This document shows positions 1 to 11,947 of a DNA stretch of 64,000 bases, in pieces. The stretch spans positions 2,020,263 through 2,084,262 of the forward strand of contig NOKP01000006.1 in assembly GCA_002682825.1 (NCBI GenBank), written 5' to 3'. The DNA comes from Neonectria sp. B-13 (lineage: Eukaryota; Ascomycota; Sordariomycetes; Hypocreales; Nectriaceae). The notes under the pieces are model-generated. The model was not told the origin of the DNA. It ran no database searches and saw only the letters and a program-made list of their open reading frames with translations. The position numbers and the translations under genes are program-made. Each line of letters opens with the position of its first letter. Within the stretch, counting starts at the first letter, position 1.

Positions 1-194
1 GCCCTCTCGCCTTGCCAAAAATCGTGTGTTGGGACTCCGCGCAAATCATTGCATCACCCACCCGCCCACGCGATCCACCCCCCCATCTCCATCCTCCTCC
101 TACTCCTCCCTGACGACCATTTCGCTTCCGCCGAGACGCTGCACACCTCTCTCGACACTTCCGCGATCCTGCCGCCCTGCAAGCCCTGCACGCC

Positions 195-2549
195 ATGGCT
201 GACGCGCCCAACTCCAGCGATGAGCTGTACCCCATCGCCGTCCTCATCGATGAGCTAAAGGTATGGCGGTGACGCCACGCTATCCTGCTGCTGCTCTTGC
301 TGACCCCCAACTCCCCGCCAGCACGACGATGTTCTGCTCCGTCTCAACGCCATCCACCGCCTCTCTACCATTGCCCTCGCCCTCGGCGCCGAGCGAACTC
401 GCGAGGAGCTCATTCCCTTCCTCGATGGTCAGTCAAATCTTCGCCTGCCGCCCCCTCGTTCCTGCTGCGTCCCTGCTTCGTCCCTACCTCGCCCGTCCAG
501 CCAAGATAGTACAGCTCCCCTAACCATCAAACATTTACAGAGTCCGTGGAAGATGAGGACGAGGTCCTGGTCGCCCTGAGTGAGGAGCTCGGCGGCTTCG
601 TCGAGTACGTTGGCGGTCCCCAGTGGGGTCACGTCCTGCTCTCGCCACTTGAGAACCTCGCCGCTATCGAGGAGCCCGTCGTGCGCGACAAGGTAAATTC
701 ACGCTGCCACGTCCTCGCCGTCTCCGCAGGCCTCCCCTCGCCATGCTAACTCATTGCACCCATAGGCTGTCGAATCCCTCAACAAAATCTGCAGCGAACT
801 CTCGTCGCAACAAGTCGAGGAATACTTCATCCCCCTCACCATCCGCCTCGCCAAGGCCGATTGGTTCACATCCAAGGTCTCGGGATGCGGCCTCTTCACA
901 ACCCCTTACAAGAAGGTCTCCCCTCCCATCCAGGAGCAGCTGCGCCAACAGTTCGGCCTCCTCGTCCACGATGAGACTCCCATGGTCCGCCGTCAGGCCG
1001 CCACCAACCTGGCCAAGTTCGTCAAAGAGATGCCCGCCGCCATCGTCGTCGACGAAATGATACCCCTCTTCCAACACCTTGCCCAGGACGACCAGGACAG
1101 TGTCCGATTATTGACTGTCGAGATCCTGATTTCCATCGCCGAGGCCGTTCCTAAGGAGCAGCAGTCCAGCCATGGTGTCCTTCTCACGTCGCTGCGCAAC
1201 TTGATAGAGGACAAGAGCTGGAGGGTTCGGTACATGATTGCCGACCGATTTGAAAAGGTTGGCCAAGGATGCCCGATTCTGGCCGTCGTCTTCGCACCAT
1301 GCTAATTTATCCTTTACCAGATTGCCAAGGCCGTTGACGAGGAGGTTGTTTCGAGAGATCTCGTCCCCGCATTCGTGAAGCTTCTCAAGGACAACGAAGC
1401 CGAGGTCCGAACCGCCATCGCTGGCCAGATCCCCGGCTTCTGCGCTCTCGTCGACCGCAACACCCTTCTCAACGACATCATGAGCAGCATCGAGGACCTC
1501 GTATCCGACACCTCCCAGCACGTGCGAGCTGCCTTGGGCACCCAGATCAGCGGCTTGGCCCCCATCCTCGGAAAGCAAGAGTACGTACACTGCTCAGGTT
1601 GGTCGTCTATCTCAGGCTAACACGTACCGCAGAACCATCGACCACCTTCTTCCCATGTTCCTCCAGATGCTCAAGGATGAGTTCCCTGAGGTTAGGCTCC
1701 ACATCATCTCGAAGCTGGAGCTCGTCAACCAAGGTACTTAATTCTAGCGCCCCTGTACATTTGTACCTCGGCAAGCTAACAAGGAATAGTCATTGGCATC
1801 GATCTCCTCTCGCAGTCCCTCCTCCCTGCTATCGTACAGTTGGCCGAGGACAAGCAGTGGCGAGTGCGACTCGCCATCATCGAGTACATCCCTCTCCTTG
1901 CCAGCCAGCTAGGTGTCCAGTTCTTCGACGAGAAGCTCAGCAACTTGTGCATGGGGTGGCTCGGAGACACCGTCTTCTCGATTCGTGAGGCGGCAACTCA
2001 CAACCTGAAGAAGTTGACGGAGGTGTTTGGTGTGGAGTGGGCCAGCGAGGCGATCATCCCCAAGGTCATGGCTATGGGCAACCACCCTAACTACCTCTAC
2101 CGAATGACGACCTGCTTTGCCATCTCGGTGAGACTTGAATCCAATACTCCGTACCCTATAGTGGGTTTTGAACTAACGAATGCGTTTTATAGACTCTGGC
2201 GACGGTGGTGAGCATGGACGTGATTGCCAAGTCGATTCTCCCCATGCTGGACAAGCTGGTGGGCGACGACATCCCCAACATCCGGTTCAATGTCGCCAAG
2301 ACGTACGCGGTCCTCATCGACGTGTTGCGACGCCTACCCGACGAGGGCACACTATACGACCTGGAGAAGCAGAGCGCCGAGATCGTGCCGTCACCGCGGG
2401 GCATGGAGTTGATCCAACAGCGAGTCGTGCCCAACCTGGGCAAGCTGCAGAAGGACGATGATGTGGACGTGCGGTACTTTGCGACGACAGCGGCGGCGGC
2501 CGTGACAGGACCCATTGCGGGCGGGGAGCCTATGAATACATCACCATAG
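195..2549 (+). CDS. TPD3: Protein phosphatase 2A scaffold (A/PR65) subunit
   Basis: This encodes the HEAT-repeat scaffold that holds the PP2A catalytic C subunit and a variable B subunit, acting in the cytosol and nucleus. I join eight exons: 195-260, 322-427, 541-692, 766-1257, 1321-1580, 1633-1733, 1790-2127 and 2193-2549. They sum to 1872 bases, or 623 residues, close to the family's roughly 590. The start is the ATG giving [20 protein letters not shown], which matches the conserved PR65 N-terminus. The protein is built throughout from paired helices of about 39 residues, with typical HEAT stretches such as [12 protein letters not shown] and [14 protein letters not shown]. The C-terminus is slightly extended (GGEPMNTSP). 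It converges on EFM4, with 476 bases between stop codons. The family assignment is secure; the gene name is by homology to yeast Tpd3. Confidence 0.95.
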
Positions 2550-3025
2550 ATGAGAGACGTAATGAAGCAATTCTTGTTGCCACGACAGCTACTTCGTTCC
2601 CCCTGTTTACGACCCTGTGGCCAGAGGATATGGAACTACATGAAGGCGCGCATTGCATTCTAGAGGCCGGGCTGGGCCGGGGGCCTAGACGGTTGTGAGC
2701 AGAACCGACGGGTCAGCACGGGATGTTTGGCAGTGGAATAAAAGACAGGAAATGAGTTGTTGGAGGATGGACGAGGGTAGGCAACAGGCGGGCTGGGTCA
2801 GCGGGAGCGCTGGTGTTGAGGCTGAAGCCCAACAGTCCAGGCATCGACTGGAACCCAAATACCGATGTATGATACACAGAGATTACAGAGCAGATGAAGT
2901 CAATAGTATTTGCGTTCGCACTAGGTGCTGAAGTCAGCACGCGGCCGTGAAAAAGGTTGGATTGCGCAGGGCTTGGAAAGGGTAAGGGGTATCTTCGTTT
3001 TCATTTCATCTACGGTGGCAGCATC
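2550..3025. other. Convergent intergenic region
   Basis: This stretch lies between the stop codons of the PP2A-A gene and the oppositely oriented EFM4 gene, so it holds both 3' untranslated regions. I see no further gene. A short GC-rich stretch (gccgggctgggccggg) lies near 2667. Confidence 0.6.
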
Positions 3026-3884
3026 TTACACCCTTCGGAAGCACAGGGTGCTGATGGTCTGCCCCTTGGCACCGCCGAAGCTGAAGGATTTGTACTCTAC
3101 CCTGCCGGCAAGGTCGAAGCCGTCGTCGCCCCGGCGCTCAAACCAGCTTTGCAACTCCGACTCGGTCCAGTTACAGCTCGTGACCAAGAAGATGCCTCCC
3201 TTCTTGACTAGGTGCAGGACGCGGTCCCGATATCCTTCGCATAGGCGCCTGCCATGGGCGTCCTTGTCGTCGCTGAGGCAGATTGCGTCGAAGGTGCCCT
3301 TGTCCAGGACGATGTCCCAACCGTCGGCCTGGGAGCCGTTAAGGACAGTATCGAAGCGCCCCGCGAGAACATCCCACTCCTGGAACTCGACGGGACTCGG
3401 GGACTCGATGTCGGGCTCGGCGTCAGCGTCGGCTTGTTTGGTAGCGGTGATCTGGCGGGCGAGGGCGATGCTCTGGGGACTGTAGTCGACGCCAAGGGCG
3501 CGGCCGGGCCAGGATTCGTCGCGAAGGGCGAAGAGGAGGGAGCCGTTGCCGCAGCCAAGGTCAAGGAAGGAGGCGTCGTCGCGGGAGATGGTCAGGTCGT
3601 CGACAAGAAGGTGAAGATCACCGTCGGCAAGGCGGTCGAGGAAGTCGAGTATCTTTGTCTCGGCGTCGGAATCGTCGAACCAGACGGTACCGATATCGGA
3701 GGGGTCGGAGGCGTGGTTGGAGATTTCGCGAGTGTAGAGGTTATCCCAGCTGTTTGGTCGGAGTGTTAGTCGGGGTTGCGAGGCGGGGTGAGTGATGGAC
3801 GGGATAGACCAACTATTCTTTTGTTCCGAGCTTGGAGGGCTCGAGGTGTTGGGGTTGGGGCTGGGGTTGGTCGGCCGAGGACAT
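3026..3884 (-). CDS. EFM4: Protein-lysine N-methyltransferase EFM4
   Basis: This is a seven-beta-strand SAM-dependent methyltransferase. Its yeast counterpart Efm4/See1 methylates a lysine of translation elongation factor eEF1A in the cytosol. There are two exons, 3814-3884 and 3026-3749, giving 264 residues. The splice completes a Tyr codon and restores the family signature SKLGTKEYWDNLYTRE. Further motifs are VWFDDSDAETKILDFL (the family's acidic block), the SAM-binding motif I DLGCGNGSLL, and DIVLDKGTFDAI in the motif II region. The protein ends in a conserved strand, GQTISTLCFRRV. The start ATG at 3884 begins MSSADQPQPQPQ, a short low-complexity lead. The long open frames on the opposite strand here are antisense shadows. 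Confidence 0.92.
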
Positions 3885-4594
3885 TGCGACTCCTTTCCTG
3901 CGGTGAGAGATTGTGATTGAGAGTGTTTTGTGAGGAGTGGTTGAATTTGAAGATCTAGATGTTGAAGCTATTGCCTTGTCATTGGTGTTCTGTTGGTGGG
4001 GGTTGATGCGATGGCCCAAAGCGGCAGGCGGTGAAAGCATAGTATTGGCCGTCCGTCCTGTCCCAAATGTCTGTCCCAAATGCCCAGCCCAAATGCCCAG
4101 TCCAAATGCCCGGCCCAAATGTCTGTCCCAAATGCCCTGCCCAAATGCCCAGCCCAAATGTCTGTCTTAAATGCCCGCCCCTCCTGCCCATCCCTACTGC
4201 CCGTCCCTACCGGCCCGGCCGTCCACACCATACCGAGCAGCGTCTGGGGGTACGTATTCGTACAGCAGAGAGATCTAAGCCTTCCTTCAACTTGAACAAC
4301 CGCATCGTTATTACTACCAGGGACATTACAGGACGCATATATGTTGAAATGCTTCCCTCCAGACCTTGTGACCTCTTTTTCTTCTCTGTAAACCGAACTA
4401 CCAACTAGTCCACCACGAAAACAATTGGGTGCGAATAAATCATTGTCATTTTGTCCGTCTAGGGCTCGACCACCCATTCATTACCACAACTGGATCACTC
4501 GATTGCTCCAGACTACCCGCAAACCACCGCGAACTACTACCAAGTAGTCCCTTCGTTACTTAGATTACGGAGTAATTGTTATGACATAGCCGTC
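3885..4594. other. Intergenic region with minisatellite
   Basis: This lies between the 5' end of EFM4 (minus strand) and the NLR-type N-terminal gene (plus strand), so it should hold both promoters. It contains the 13-bp tandem array described separately at 4062-4217. I see no other gene. Confidence 0.5.
4062..4217. repeat. 13-bp minisatellite, about 12 units
   Basis: This is a tandem array of a 13-base unit with consensus cccaaatgcccag. Units start at 4062, 4075, 4088, 4101, 4114, 4127, 4140, 4153 and 4166. Three further decayed units at 4179, 4192 and 4205 have lost the aaatg core but keep the 13-base spacing. Two sub-types alternate, one ending gcccag and one ending gtctgt. Because 13 is not a multiple of 3, all three frames read through the array and create misleading repetitive open frames on both strands. 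Confidence 0.9.
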
Positions 4595-5515
4595 ATGGAC
4601 CCTTTGTATGCTTAACTGATATAGTTAGTCTTCTTCATAGCACGGGGTTGACTAACAACAGCCTTGCCAGTTCCGTAGCAGGTACCTCCATCGCCTTGGC
4701 AGGTACCATCACCAAACTAAGCACAAGCTTAACCATTTTCATCCGCGACGTCCGCGATGCCCGGAGTGACTTAGAGGACATATCCCTCGAGCTACATTCG
4801 CTGAAGATGATCCTAGAACTCATAGCCAGTGACTCGGCCAGCCCATTGCCCTCAACCCTCGAAACGCAGCTCAAGGGTGTGCTGGAAAACTGCACCCGGC
4901 TGGTTGGAGATATTGACCAGTGCATTCAGCAGCATGCGGGCTCCCGATTTCAAAAGGGAACCAGATGGGTCGCTGTCGGGCGAGGCGACATGGCCAAGCT
5001 GAAGTTGACCCTAGAAGCACACAAGACCACGTTGGACCTACTCCTACACATGATCAGCCAGTGCGTCCTCCTCAATGCAGAGTAAAGATTGTTGAAATGG
5101 CACTTGGATATTAACAGCTCACAGAACAAAACTCCACGAGGTCAATGACGCTACCCAAGAAGTCAAGGCCGGCACGGAAGCCCTGAGACAGACCACCGAG
5201 GCTGTCAAAATCGACACGTCCAAGATCCTCGAGGCCATTGCTGAGTTGCGCGCAATTCTGTGCAACAGTACCGCACAAAACGCCCAAGCCTTCATGTTGC
5301 AGAGGTATCTCGACGAACTCACCACCTACGCTGAATCGGCCATGGAGATGTCGATAAAGTGGAGCGACCCCGAGGCGGAACCCGAGAACATTGAGCATGA
5401 TCGGGCCATGGATGAATGCGCGAGCGTTGATATCACCATGGTTGTCGTGGACCAAAGCAAATCCGCCTCTCCCCCGCGACGACAAGATAGAGCGCTCGCC
5501 ATGATCACATGTTGA
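4595..5515 (+). CDS. Small protein with fungal NLR-type N-terminal domain (PF17111-like)
   Basis: I join three exons, 4595-4605, 4662-5060 and 5125-5515, giving 266 residues. The first exon has only 11 bases (MDPF), but it restores the start typical of this family, MDPFLASSVAGTSIALAGTI. Helical heptad-rich sequence follows, including RDARSDLEDISLELHSLKMIL. This layout resembles the N-terminal domain found in front of many fungal NLR/STAND proteins and also found alone. No NACHT, NB-ARC or ankyrin region follows, so the protein is either a stand-alone version or a truncated receptor. The second donor is uncertain: GTGCGT at 5061 gives a 64-base intron, while GTAAAG at 5084 would add eight residues. 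Downstream, the same frame is open again from about 5522 to 5722 after two stops, hinting at a lost 3' part. Function is unknown. Confidence 0.72.
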
Positions 5516-6146
5516 ACGTAGTCAAAGGAGTATCGCGTGGCTGAAAACTCGGGCGTCAGAAAGATCTTAGAAAGGTTATTGGATATATATAGGAAATGGG
5601 CAGGAGTTCTCAGGGGACATGGAATCACTAGAGGCAATGAGAGAGTCGAGAAGTTGCGGGTCGTTACACTCGCATTCAAGCCGGGGTATTTGGCAATAGT
5701 ACAAGGTCCGTCCTCTTTCTAAACCTCCCCAAGTCAGCCAAAAACCAGTGGACGTGAGAAGATCAACGCCTCCCATGCAACAGCCGACACACGCAAAAAG
5801 GAAAGTCGTATCAAAACGTCCATGATAAAAAGCCATCACAGCAGGGGCCATTGACTAAGAATAGCCCGTTTCTCCCTCCCGCATATGTCTTCCTTCCATC
5901 TTAATTCTTTTGGGTCATGAGGACGACATCATCTCATCCGTCGATCGTCATAAGCATCCGTCAACAAGACTTAAAACCAGTAAGTTCCAAACACCAGGCC
6001 CATGTGACATAAAACCAAAGGCTTCCCAAGCAGCAACCGAGAGAGCAAATAACCAAACAGAAAGGTGAACCCGATCCCCCGCAACCAGCGGCGAGAAGGG
6101 ATCCAGGGTTGAGATCTCAATTTATTTTCCCCTGACTTGGGATAAT
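5516..6146. other. Convergent intergenic region
   Basis: This separates the NLR-type N-terminal gene from the 3' end of eIF6. The first 200 bases keep an open frame in phase with the upstream gene, beyond stops at 5513 and 5519. I see nothing else recognisable. Confidence 0.4.
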
Positions 6147-7224
6147 TTAGTAGAAACTCTCGACCATGGTGTCCTTCAAGCTGGTGTTGATGTTGCTGGG
6201 ACCCTGGCCCTCGCCGAGGCGGAAGACACTCTCGATAACGCTGACCTCGGTGGCGGTGGTGTCGAGGCCGGTGACTGCGAGCCAGTCGTTGACGACCATG
6301 CCAGCGCCAACGACGTTGGAGCCGCGGTTGATGGAGCCGGCGACAAGGGGAACCTGGAGGAGGGAGGACAGCTCGTCCTGATCCTGGACGGACGTCTTGG
6401 GATGAACGAGACCGCCCTGGTTGGACAGGCTCATGTATGAGCCGACAAGAACGTTGTCAGCGACGGTCTGGCGGAAGACCTCGACACCGAGGACATCGGC
6501 GATAATCTCCTCCGTCTCACGCTCGAGATCGGGGTGGACGAGGGCAATGTGATCGTTGGTGACGATGACGTTGCCGAGCGCAGACAGGCGCTCCTCGATG
6601 CGCTGGATGCGCACCGAGTCGGGGAGGGAATTTCGCAGGTGCTGGAGCTCCTGGTCGCTGGTGGTGGTAGGGACGAGGAGGCCCTTGCGGTTACCGGCGG
6701 TGAGACGACCGATGATACGCGTGCCCGCGATGGTAGTGCGGACGGTAGGGACGACGTCTTGGAGCTCGGCCTCGAAGATACTAGGGACCAGCGTTAGTTG
6801 TGTTGTCCAGGAGGAGGTCAGGGGAAGCGTATAGTCCAGGGCGAGAGAAGAGAGAGCAAAGAGGGGATGAGAGGTAGAAGAAGGGTTAGTATCGGCCATC
6901 ATCTACGATGACAGTCGACTCTTGGAGGCAACACTAACCTGTAGAAGTTCTCACTGGCGCCGTGGGCGACAAGCGCATATGAGTTGGTCAAGGTGGCAAA
7001 GACACCAATCCTACAGAGCGCAAAGTATTAGTCTTGGAGTTCCCTTCCGGCGTTATTGTCTCGCAACCCCAGCTTGGTCCGATCCCGCGGGTGAACCCAG
7101 GCGGCATCATCTGCATCTGCAAGCGAAAATGGCGGGGGCGGGGTTCGCATCCTTCACGAGACGGAGAGCTCAGGGAGGGTACAACATACTCGTTGGAGTT
7201 CTCAAACTGAGCGCGGACCGCCAT
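6147..7224 (-). CDS. TIF6: Eukaryotic translation initiation factor 6 (60S anti-association factor)
   Basis: eIF6 is needed in the nucleolus for 60S ribosome biogenesis. In the cytosol it stays bound to the 60S subunit and stops premature joining to 40S until it is released. There are three exons, 7190-7224, 6939-7010 and 6147-6780, giving 246 residues against about 245 in the family. The start [20 protein letters not shown] is diagnostic. It continues with [17 protein letters not shown] and [20 protein letters not shown]. The whole pentein-fold repeat region is present, including [20 protein letters not shown] and [17 protein letters not shown], and the protein ends in ESFY. A long open frame starting at 6902 is an artefact of reading intron 2 as coding. 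Identification is firm. Confidence 0.96.
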
Positions 7225-8531
7225 GATTGATGATGTTGTCTGGGTGGTTGCAGTCGTCGTGACTAGAATTTTGAAGGATAAACGGGAGCGAGACCTGGTC
7301 GTCTTGTTCTTGGTCTTGTTGTCGGAGTGGTATGTTGCAAGTGTCGCAATTGAAAGGTCGGATGGGTCTGGGTAGGAGTTTTTTTTTTTCTGCCCCTCTT
7401 GTCGAAAGCTGCCCGCCTTTATGTAAGAAATGGGATCTTACAGAAGGAGGGTCCTCGGAAGCCTCGCGCTACAGAAGACTACAGAGGGACATGATGCAAC
7501 TGCTACTGCTTCGCTCAGGGACTCTTCCCACTGGAGCTTAGCTGCTACGGAGCAGCGTCGAGGGATCCACCTTGCAACGCTCCGTGATCCATCGCTGGTG
7601 GGTTAGTGACTCAGCATCGCATCGCATCGCCACCACGCGCACCAACAATTATGACTCTTTTGCAATCTCCAGGTCCCAGCTTAGAGTTGCTAGTCTGGCA
7701 AAACTGCCTCTTCTTGCTCCCGGATGACTCCTCTGTGTGCACTGCAGTCTCAGATTTCCCGGGGTTGCAGGCATGCAAATGCAGTGGACGCTATGCCCAT
7801 TCCTGCTGTGGCTGAGCTGTGCTGTCTGTCCCAAAGAATGCCCTGTCCAGTTCGACTCATCGTGAGTAGCTGACGGATTCGGTAATTGGCGGGAACCATC
7901 AAGTATGATGCCATGCTATCCGTGTCATCTCTTAACACAATACCTTCCTTTTTCTTTTTCTTTTCTTCTCATTAAACAGCGGTCATTTCGATTTCGTGAA
8001 AGGAGTAGTCCTCAAAAAGGTCCAGGCTGGAATTCTTCATCTTCATCAGCTACTGTCGCTCCTCGGCCTACCAGGCACAAAATCAACAGTCACCGCCTGC
8101 TGCTACCAATAGTCCTCATCAAACACACAAAACTTCGAGCTCCAATTAGGCACGGTCCAAATCTGGGTTTTATATCTGGAGACGGCAGACCTGCCGACAG
8201 CCATCTGGCCTCGTCGCAAGCCTCCAACTCCATTCAATCCATAAAAGAAAATATATATCCTTCGTCATCCGTCATTGTCCTGCCGTTCGTAATCAAACCC
8301 TCCTCCATCCATCCCACACTAGGTCATGTTGCCACGCCAAGTCCGGGATTCCCTGGGAATCTTTCTCTGTGCGTCTCTCTCTTCTCTGTATGAACCTTCC
8401 TCTCGTCTCTTGTCTACGCCCGCCTGTCATCCCTCCTCCGGAATCTCCCAACTCCAAAGACCATGACCGTCAGGCTGCATCTCTCGCTCTCTCACATGCT
8501 TCTTTCTTCCATTTCATCAAAGACACCCTAT
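7225..8531. other. Intergenic region: eIF6 promoter and 3' region of the polyglutamine gene
   Basis: The part nearest 7225 is the eIF6 upstream region, and the part nearest 8531 is the 3' untranslated region of the minus-strand polyglutamine gene. The plus-strand open frames here (7905-8393 and 8369-8824) lack codon bias, conserved motifs and plausible splicing. I see no RNA gene. Confidence 0.5.
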
Positions 8532-11500
8532 TTAAAGGGTCCAGACCGGCGCCTTCATCAGCACCTGTCTCCCCCTCACCTCCAGCGCAAAGAACCCAGC
8601 GAATCGTACTCTGCTCGGATCCTTGGGTAGCGCTGAAATTACTTCCACGTCAGTATCCGTCCTTCCACTTGTCGAAATCTCGCTACTCTCCCTCCCGGCG
8701 GCGCCGGGCGCGATTGCAAAGTTTAACGTACCAGTCTTGGCCTTCTCGCCCCTTCCGCTCTTATCTTTGTCTCCCTCGTCGTCATCCTCGCCCTCGCCAT
8801 CCTCCTTTTGCGCCTCCAGGATAGGTAAACCCGTCTTCTCCACCTCCATCAGGTGCGGCTGCACGATGTCTCCAGGTAGCGGGTACGTGAGGGCAACTTC
8901 ACGACTCTCCAATGGCATGTTGGCCGCGATGCCAACAGCCAATTCAATGATCATAGACGTGCTACCCTCCACACCAGTTGGCGGGGGGGTGTTGAGGAAC
9001 TGGTAGAGGCATGCCGTGAGGTTGCTCGTAGTCTTGTTTGTAAACAAGGTGCGGTTTTCCGCCGTTGCAGGCGAGTTGAGCTGTCGGTGCAGGCCTTCAA
9101 GCGTCGTCATGCGCCAGCTGACAACCTTGTTGGTGAGCGCGTTCAACTCTTCCTGACTACTCATTGTGTATGCGTTGTGTCGGATGCTCAGTTCAATCTC
9201 CTTGAGATCTTGACTCAGCTGGGGGTCCAGGCCAGGGTGGAAGCACTTGTTGAACACCTCCTCCACCAACCATCGCGAGATGACAGCCCGTCCCACCGCC
9301 GTCATCTCCTGCTTGCCGGTCTTCAGGGCATCCGCGCTGACGTACTTGTCCAGCCACTGCGGCACGCAACGCCAGTCCTTGCGAATGTTGAACGACAGGT
9401 TGTTGATGGCACCGTTGAGTCGGTTGAATCGTGTCGCGTACTCGCTGTCATCGAGAGCCGTTCGCGACTGCGACATGCGCTGGTTGGCCACGGCATTCTG
9501 GAGCTGCTCGATCTGACTGCCAAGGACATCGATCTGCGACTTGCCATCAAAATAGAGACGCTTCACGTTCTTGTACTTGGTCACTGCCAATAAGTCAGTA
9601 CAATCAGTTATTGGCCGTCACGCAACATCAATGGGAGGCGGGATCACATACGCAAATCCTTAAAAGCCTTGTCGCCTTCGGGAGCAACGTCGCTAGGGAC
9701 GGCAGATGCGGGCTGGGGGCTGTCCCGACCCTGGTCAATTGGCTGGCCCTCAAACTGGGGGGGTCGTTCGCCTCGGTAGACGGGTGGCTGGCCCGGGGCC
9801 TGTCCGGGGACCGGAGGTAGGGGGTTCATCGAGTTAAGAGGCGGGTTGTTGTGACGGTAGGCGGGCGGCGGGCCGGCGGGAGCGTCGACCTGGCTGCGGA
9901 GGGCTTTTTCGGCTTCGGGGTTGCGGCGGGGCGGAGGGCCTCCGGAAGGTGGTGCCATGCCCGATTGCTGGGGCTGCGTGGTAGGTTGGACCGGGGGTAA
10001 GCTCAAAGCAGAGCCGTTGTTCTGCACGTAGACAGAGTGATTCACCGCAGGGGATGTTTGTGCAGACTGCAGATTGGCAGAACGTTGATCGGAGTCGGTA
10101 ATGGGCGACTCATGCGAGAACTGGGAAACAGTCTCGGGATTCTGTTGCTGGGAGCTGGGTCCCAGGTGAGTGTATGCGAGTCTCGATTCTGTGTGATACT
10201 TGATCTGCGGTTGCGGCTGTTGCTGCGGCTGCTGTTGCTGCTGTTGCTGTTGCTGCGGGTTGGAAAAAGCGTAGGCCTGCTGCGATGGGTTCTGCGGTGA
10301 GGACTGTTGTTGGTCGTAGGCGACCGTGTCGTGCTGAGGCTGCGACGGTGGTGGTTGGTCCTGGGGATGCACCTGGACGTGGGGTTGAGGCGGCGGCGGC
10401 GGCTGCTGGTGCAGCTGTTGCTGCTGCTGAGGCGGGGCTGGGTGCTGACGGTAGACAGCGTCGTCGTAGGGGACCTGCTGGGAGTCTACCTCGGCGGAGC
10501 CCGAGACGTGGCGGATGGTGTTGTGGAGGGAGAGGCGGGAGTTCTGCGACGGGGAATGGGAGTTAGATTCGTGTGCAGAGTAGTATTCATCAATGTCGCC
10601 GAGACCTTGGAGGGGAGAGGGTTGTGAGAGGTAAGGGGCCGGCTGAGCGTGAGCGAGGTGAGCGTGGGCTGGTGGCTGCTGCCAATCGAGACCGGGGGAC
10701 TGGGGTTGGGGTTGGGTTTGGGCGGTTTGGGCAGTTTGGGCTTGGAATGGGGTCTGGACCTGGGCCTGGCCCGTAGCTGTGGCTGTGGCTGGTTGGGGGG
10801 GTTGTTTGTGTGTGGAAGTGAGGGATTGGGATTGGGATGGAGAGCGGGAGTGGGACTGGGCCTGGGATGGCGGTGCCTGGGACTGGGATTGGGGCGGGAA
10901 TTGGGATTGGGGAGAGGATGGAGAGTGGCCGTGAGTGAGGTGCGAGAAGCTGGTCTTGAGGGAAGGCGGTGGTGGGTTGCTCACTCTCTTGGACGGCCGG
11001 CGAGCAAGACCACTGGTGTTGTCGTAGGATTGTTGGTGAGCGTGGCCGATGCTGGTGCTGTGGTGTTGCTGCGGCTGCTGCTGCGGGTCAGGGTGAGCAG
11101 CGCCCTTGTGGCTGGACCCAAAGATGCCCTTAATCAATTTACGGGTCGAGCGTTTCTCGGGGGGTGGCTGCTGGACGACCTGCTGAACCTGCTGGGCCTG
11201 CTGGATTTGCTGACCTTGCTGCGGCTGAGGTGGGATTGGGCCGGGGCCGTGTCCGTGGCCGTAGTTTGCGGCGCTGTTGAGATCGTCGACCGAGGAGGTG
11301 GCGATGCTGTAGGGGTGACCGGGTTGCTGCTGCGGGAGATGCGTGCTGTAGCGGATGCTCTGAGAGCGGCCTAGGACAACGGGGTCGACGTAGTCGCGGT
11401 GAGGTTGATTGCCATCAAAGACGGGCGAGTTTCCGACGCCCTGGTGGTTGATGTTTGTACTCTGCTGCAGCGAGGAGGGGTTGTTGATGGCGGCCGTGGT

Positions 11501-11649
11501 GCTGCTGGCGGCCGACGGGGAGTTGTAGAGGCGCGGTGGGGGAGGGGCGCCACCGGCTGACGAGGGGGACGAGGACAGCGGGGGTTGCTGCGTTTGCGCC
11601 TGCGACAGCTGTTGAGGGTGCGGATGGTGAAGGAGAGATTGCTGCGGGA

Positions 11650-11680
<31 letters not shown>

Positions 11681-11888
11681 CTGCTGTTGTTGCTGTTGGA
11701 GGTGGTGAGGTGGAGGCGGAGGTCGTGAATCAAACGACTCGCTCGAGCTGAAGGCGGTGTTATGGGACGAGGACAAGGCTGAATGGGGGGTTGCCGTGGA
11801 GTGGGCGTGCGGGTGCGCACTGGCGTTGGCGCTGGCGTTGTGGGCGTGTGAGTCGGCCTCGTCCAGCATAACCTGGCTGCTCTGCTGG

Positions 11889-11947
<59 letters not shown>

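Noticed and set aside
3254..3769. 171-codon open frame on the plus strand
   Set aside because: It is antisense to EFM4 exon 2. Its Gly/Val/Glu-rich composition reflects the complement of a GC-rich coding exon, and it has no motif.
3813..4477. Repetitive minus-strand open frames with GIWAGHLG-type repeats
   Set aside because: These are products of the 13-bp minisatellite being read in several frames, not a repeat protein.
6783..6902. N-terminal extension of eIF6 starting at 6902
   Set aside because: It is intron 2 read as coding. Exons at 7190-7224 and 6939-7010 supply the conserved eIF6 N-terminus instead.
10649..11374. 241-codon plus-strand open frame
   Set aside because: It is antisense to the Gln/Pro-rich exon, and its Gly/Leu-rich low complexity mirrors that exon.
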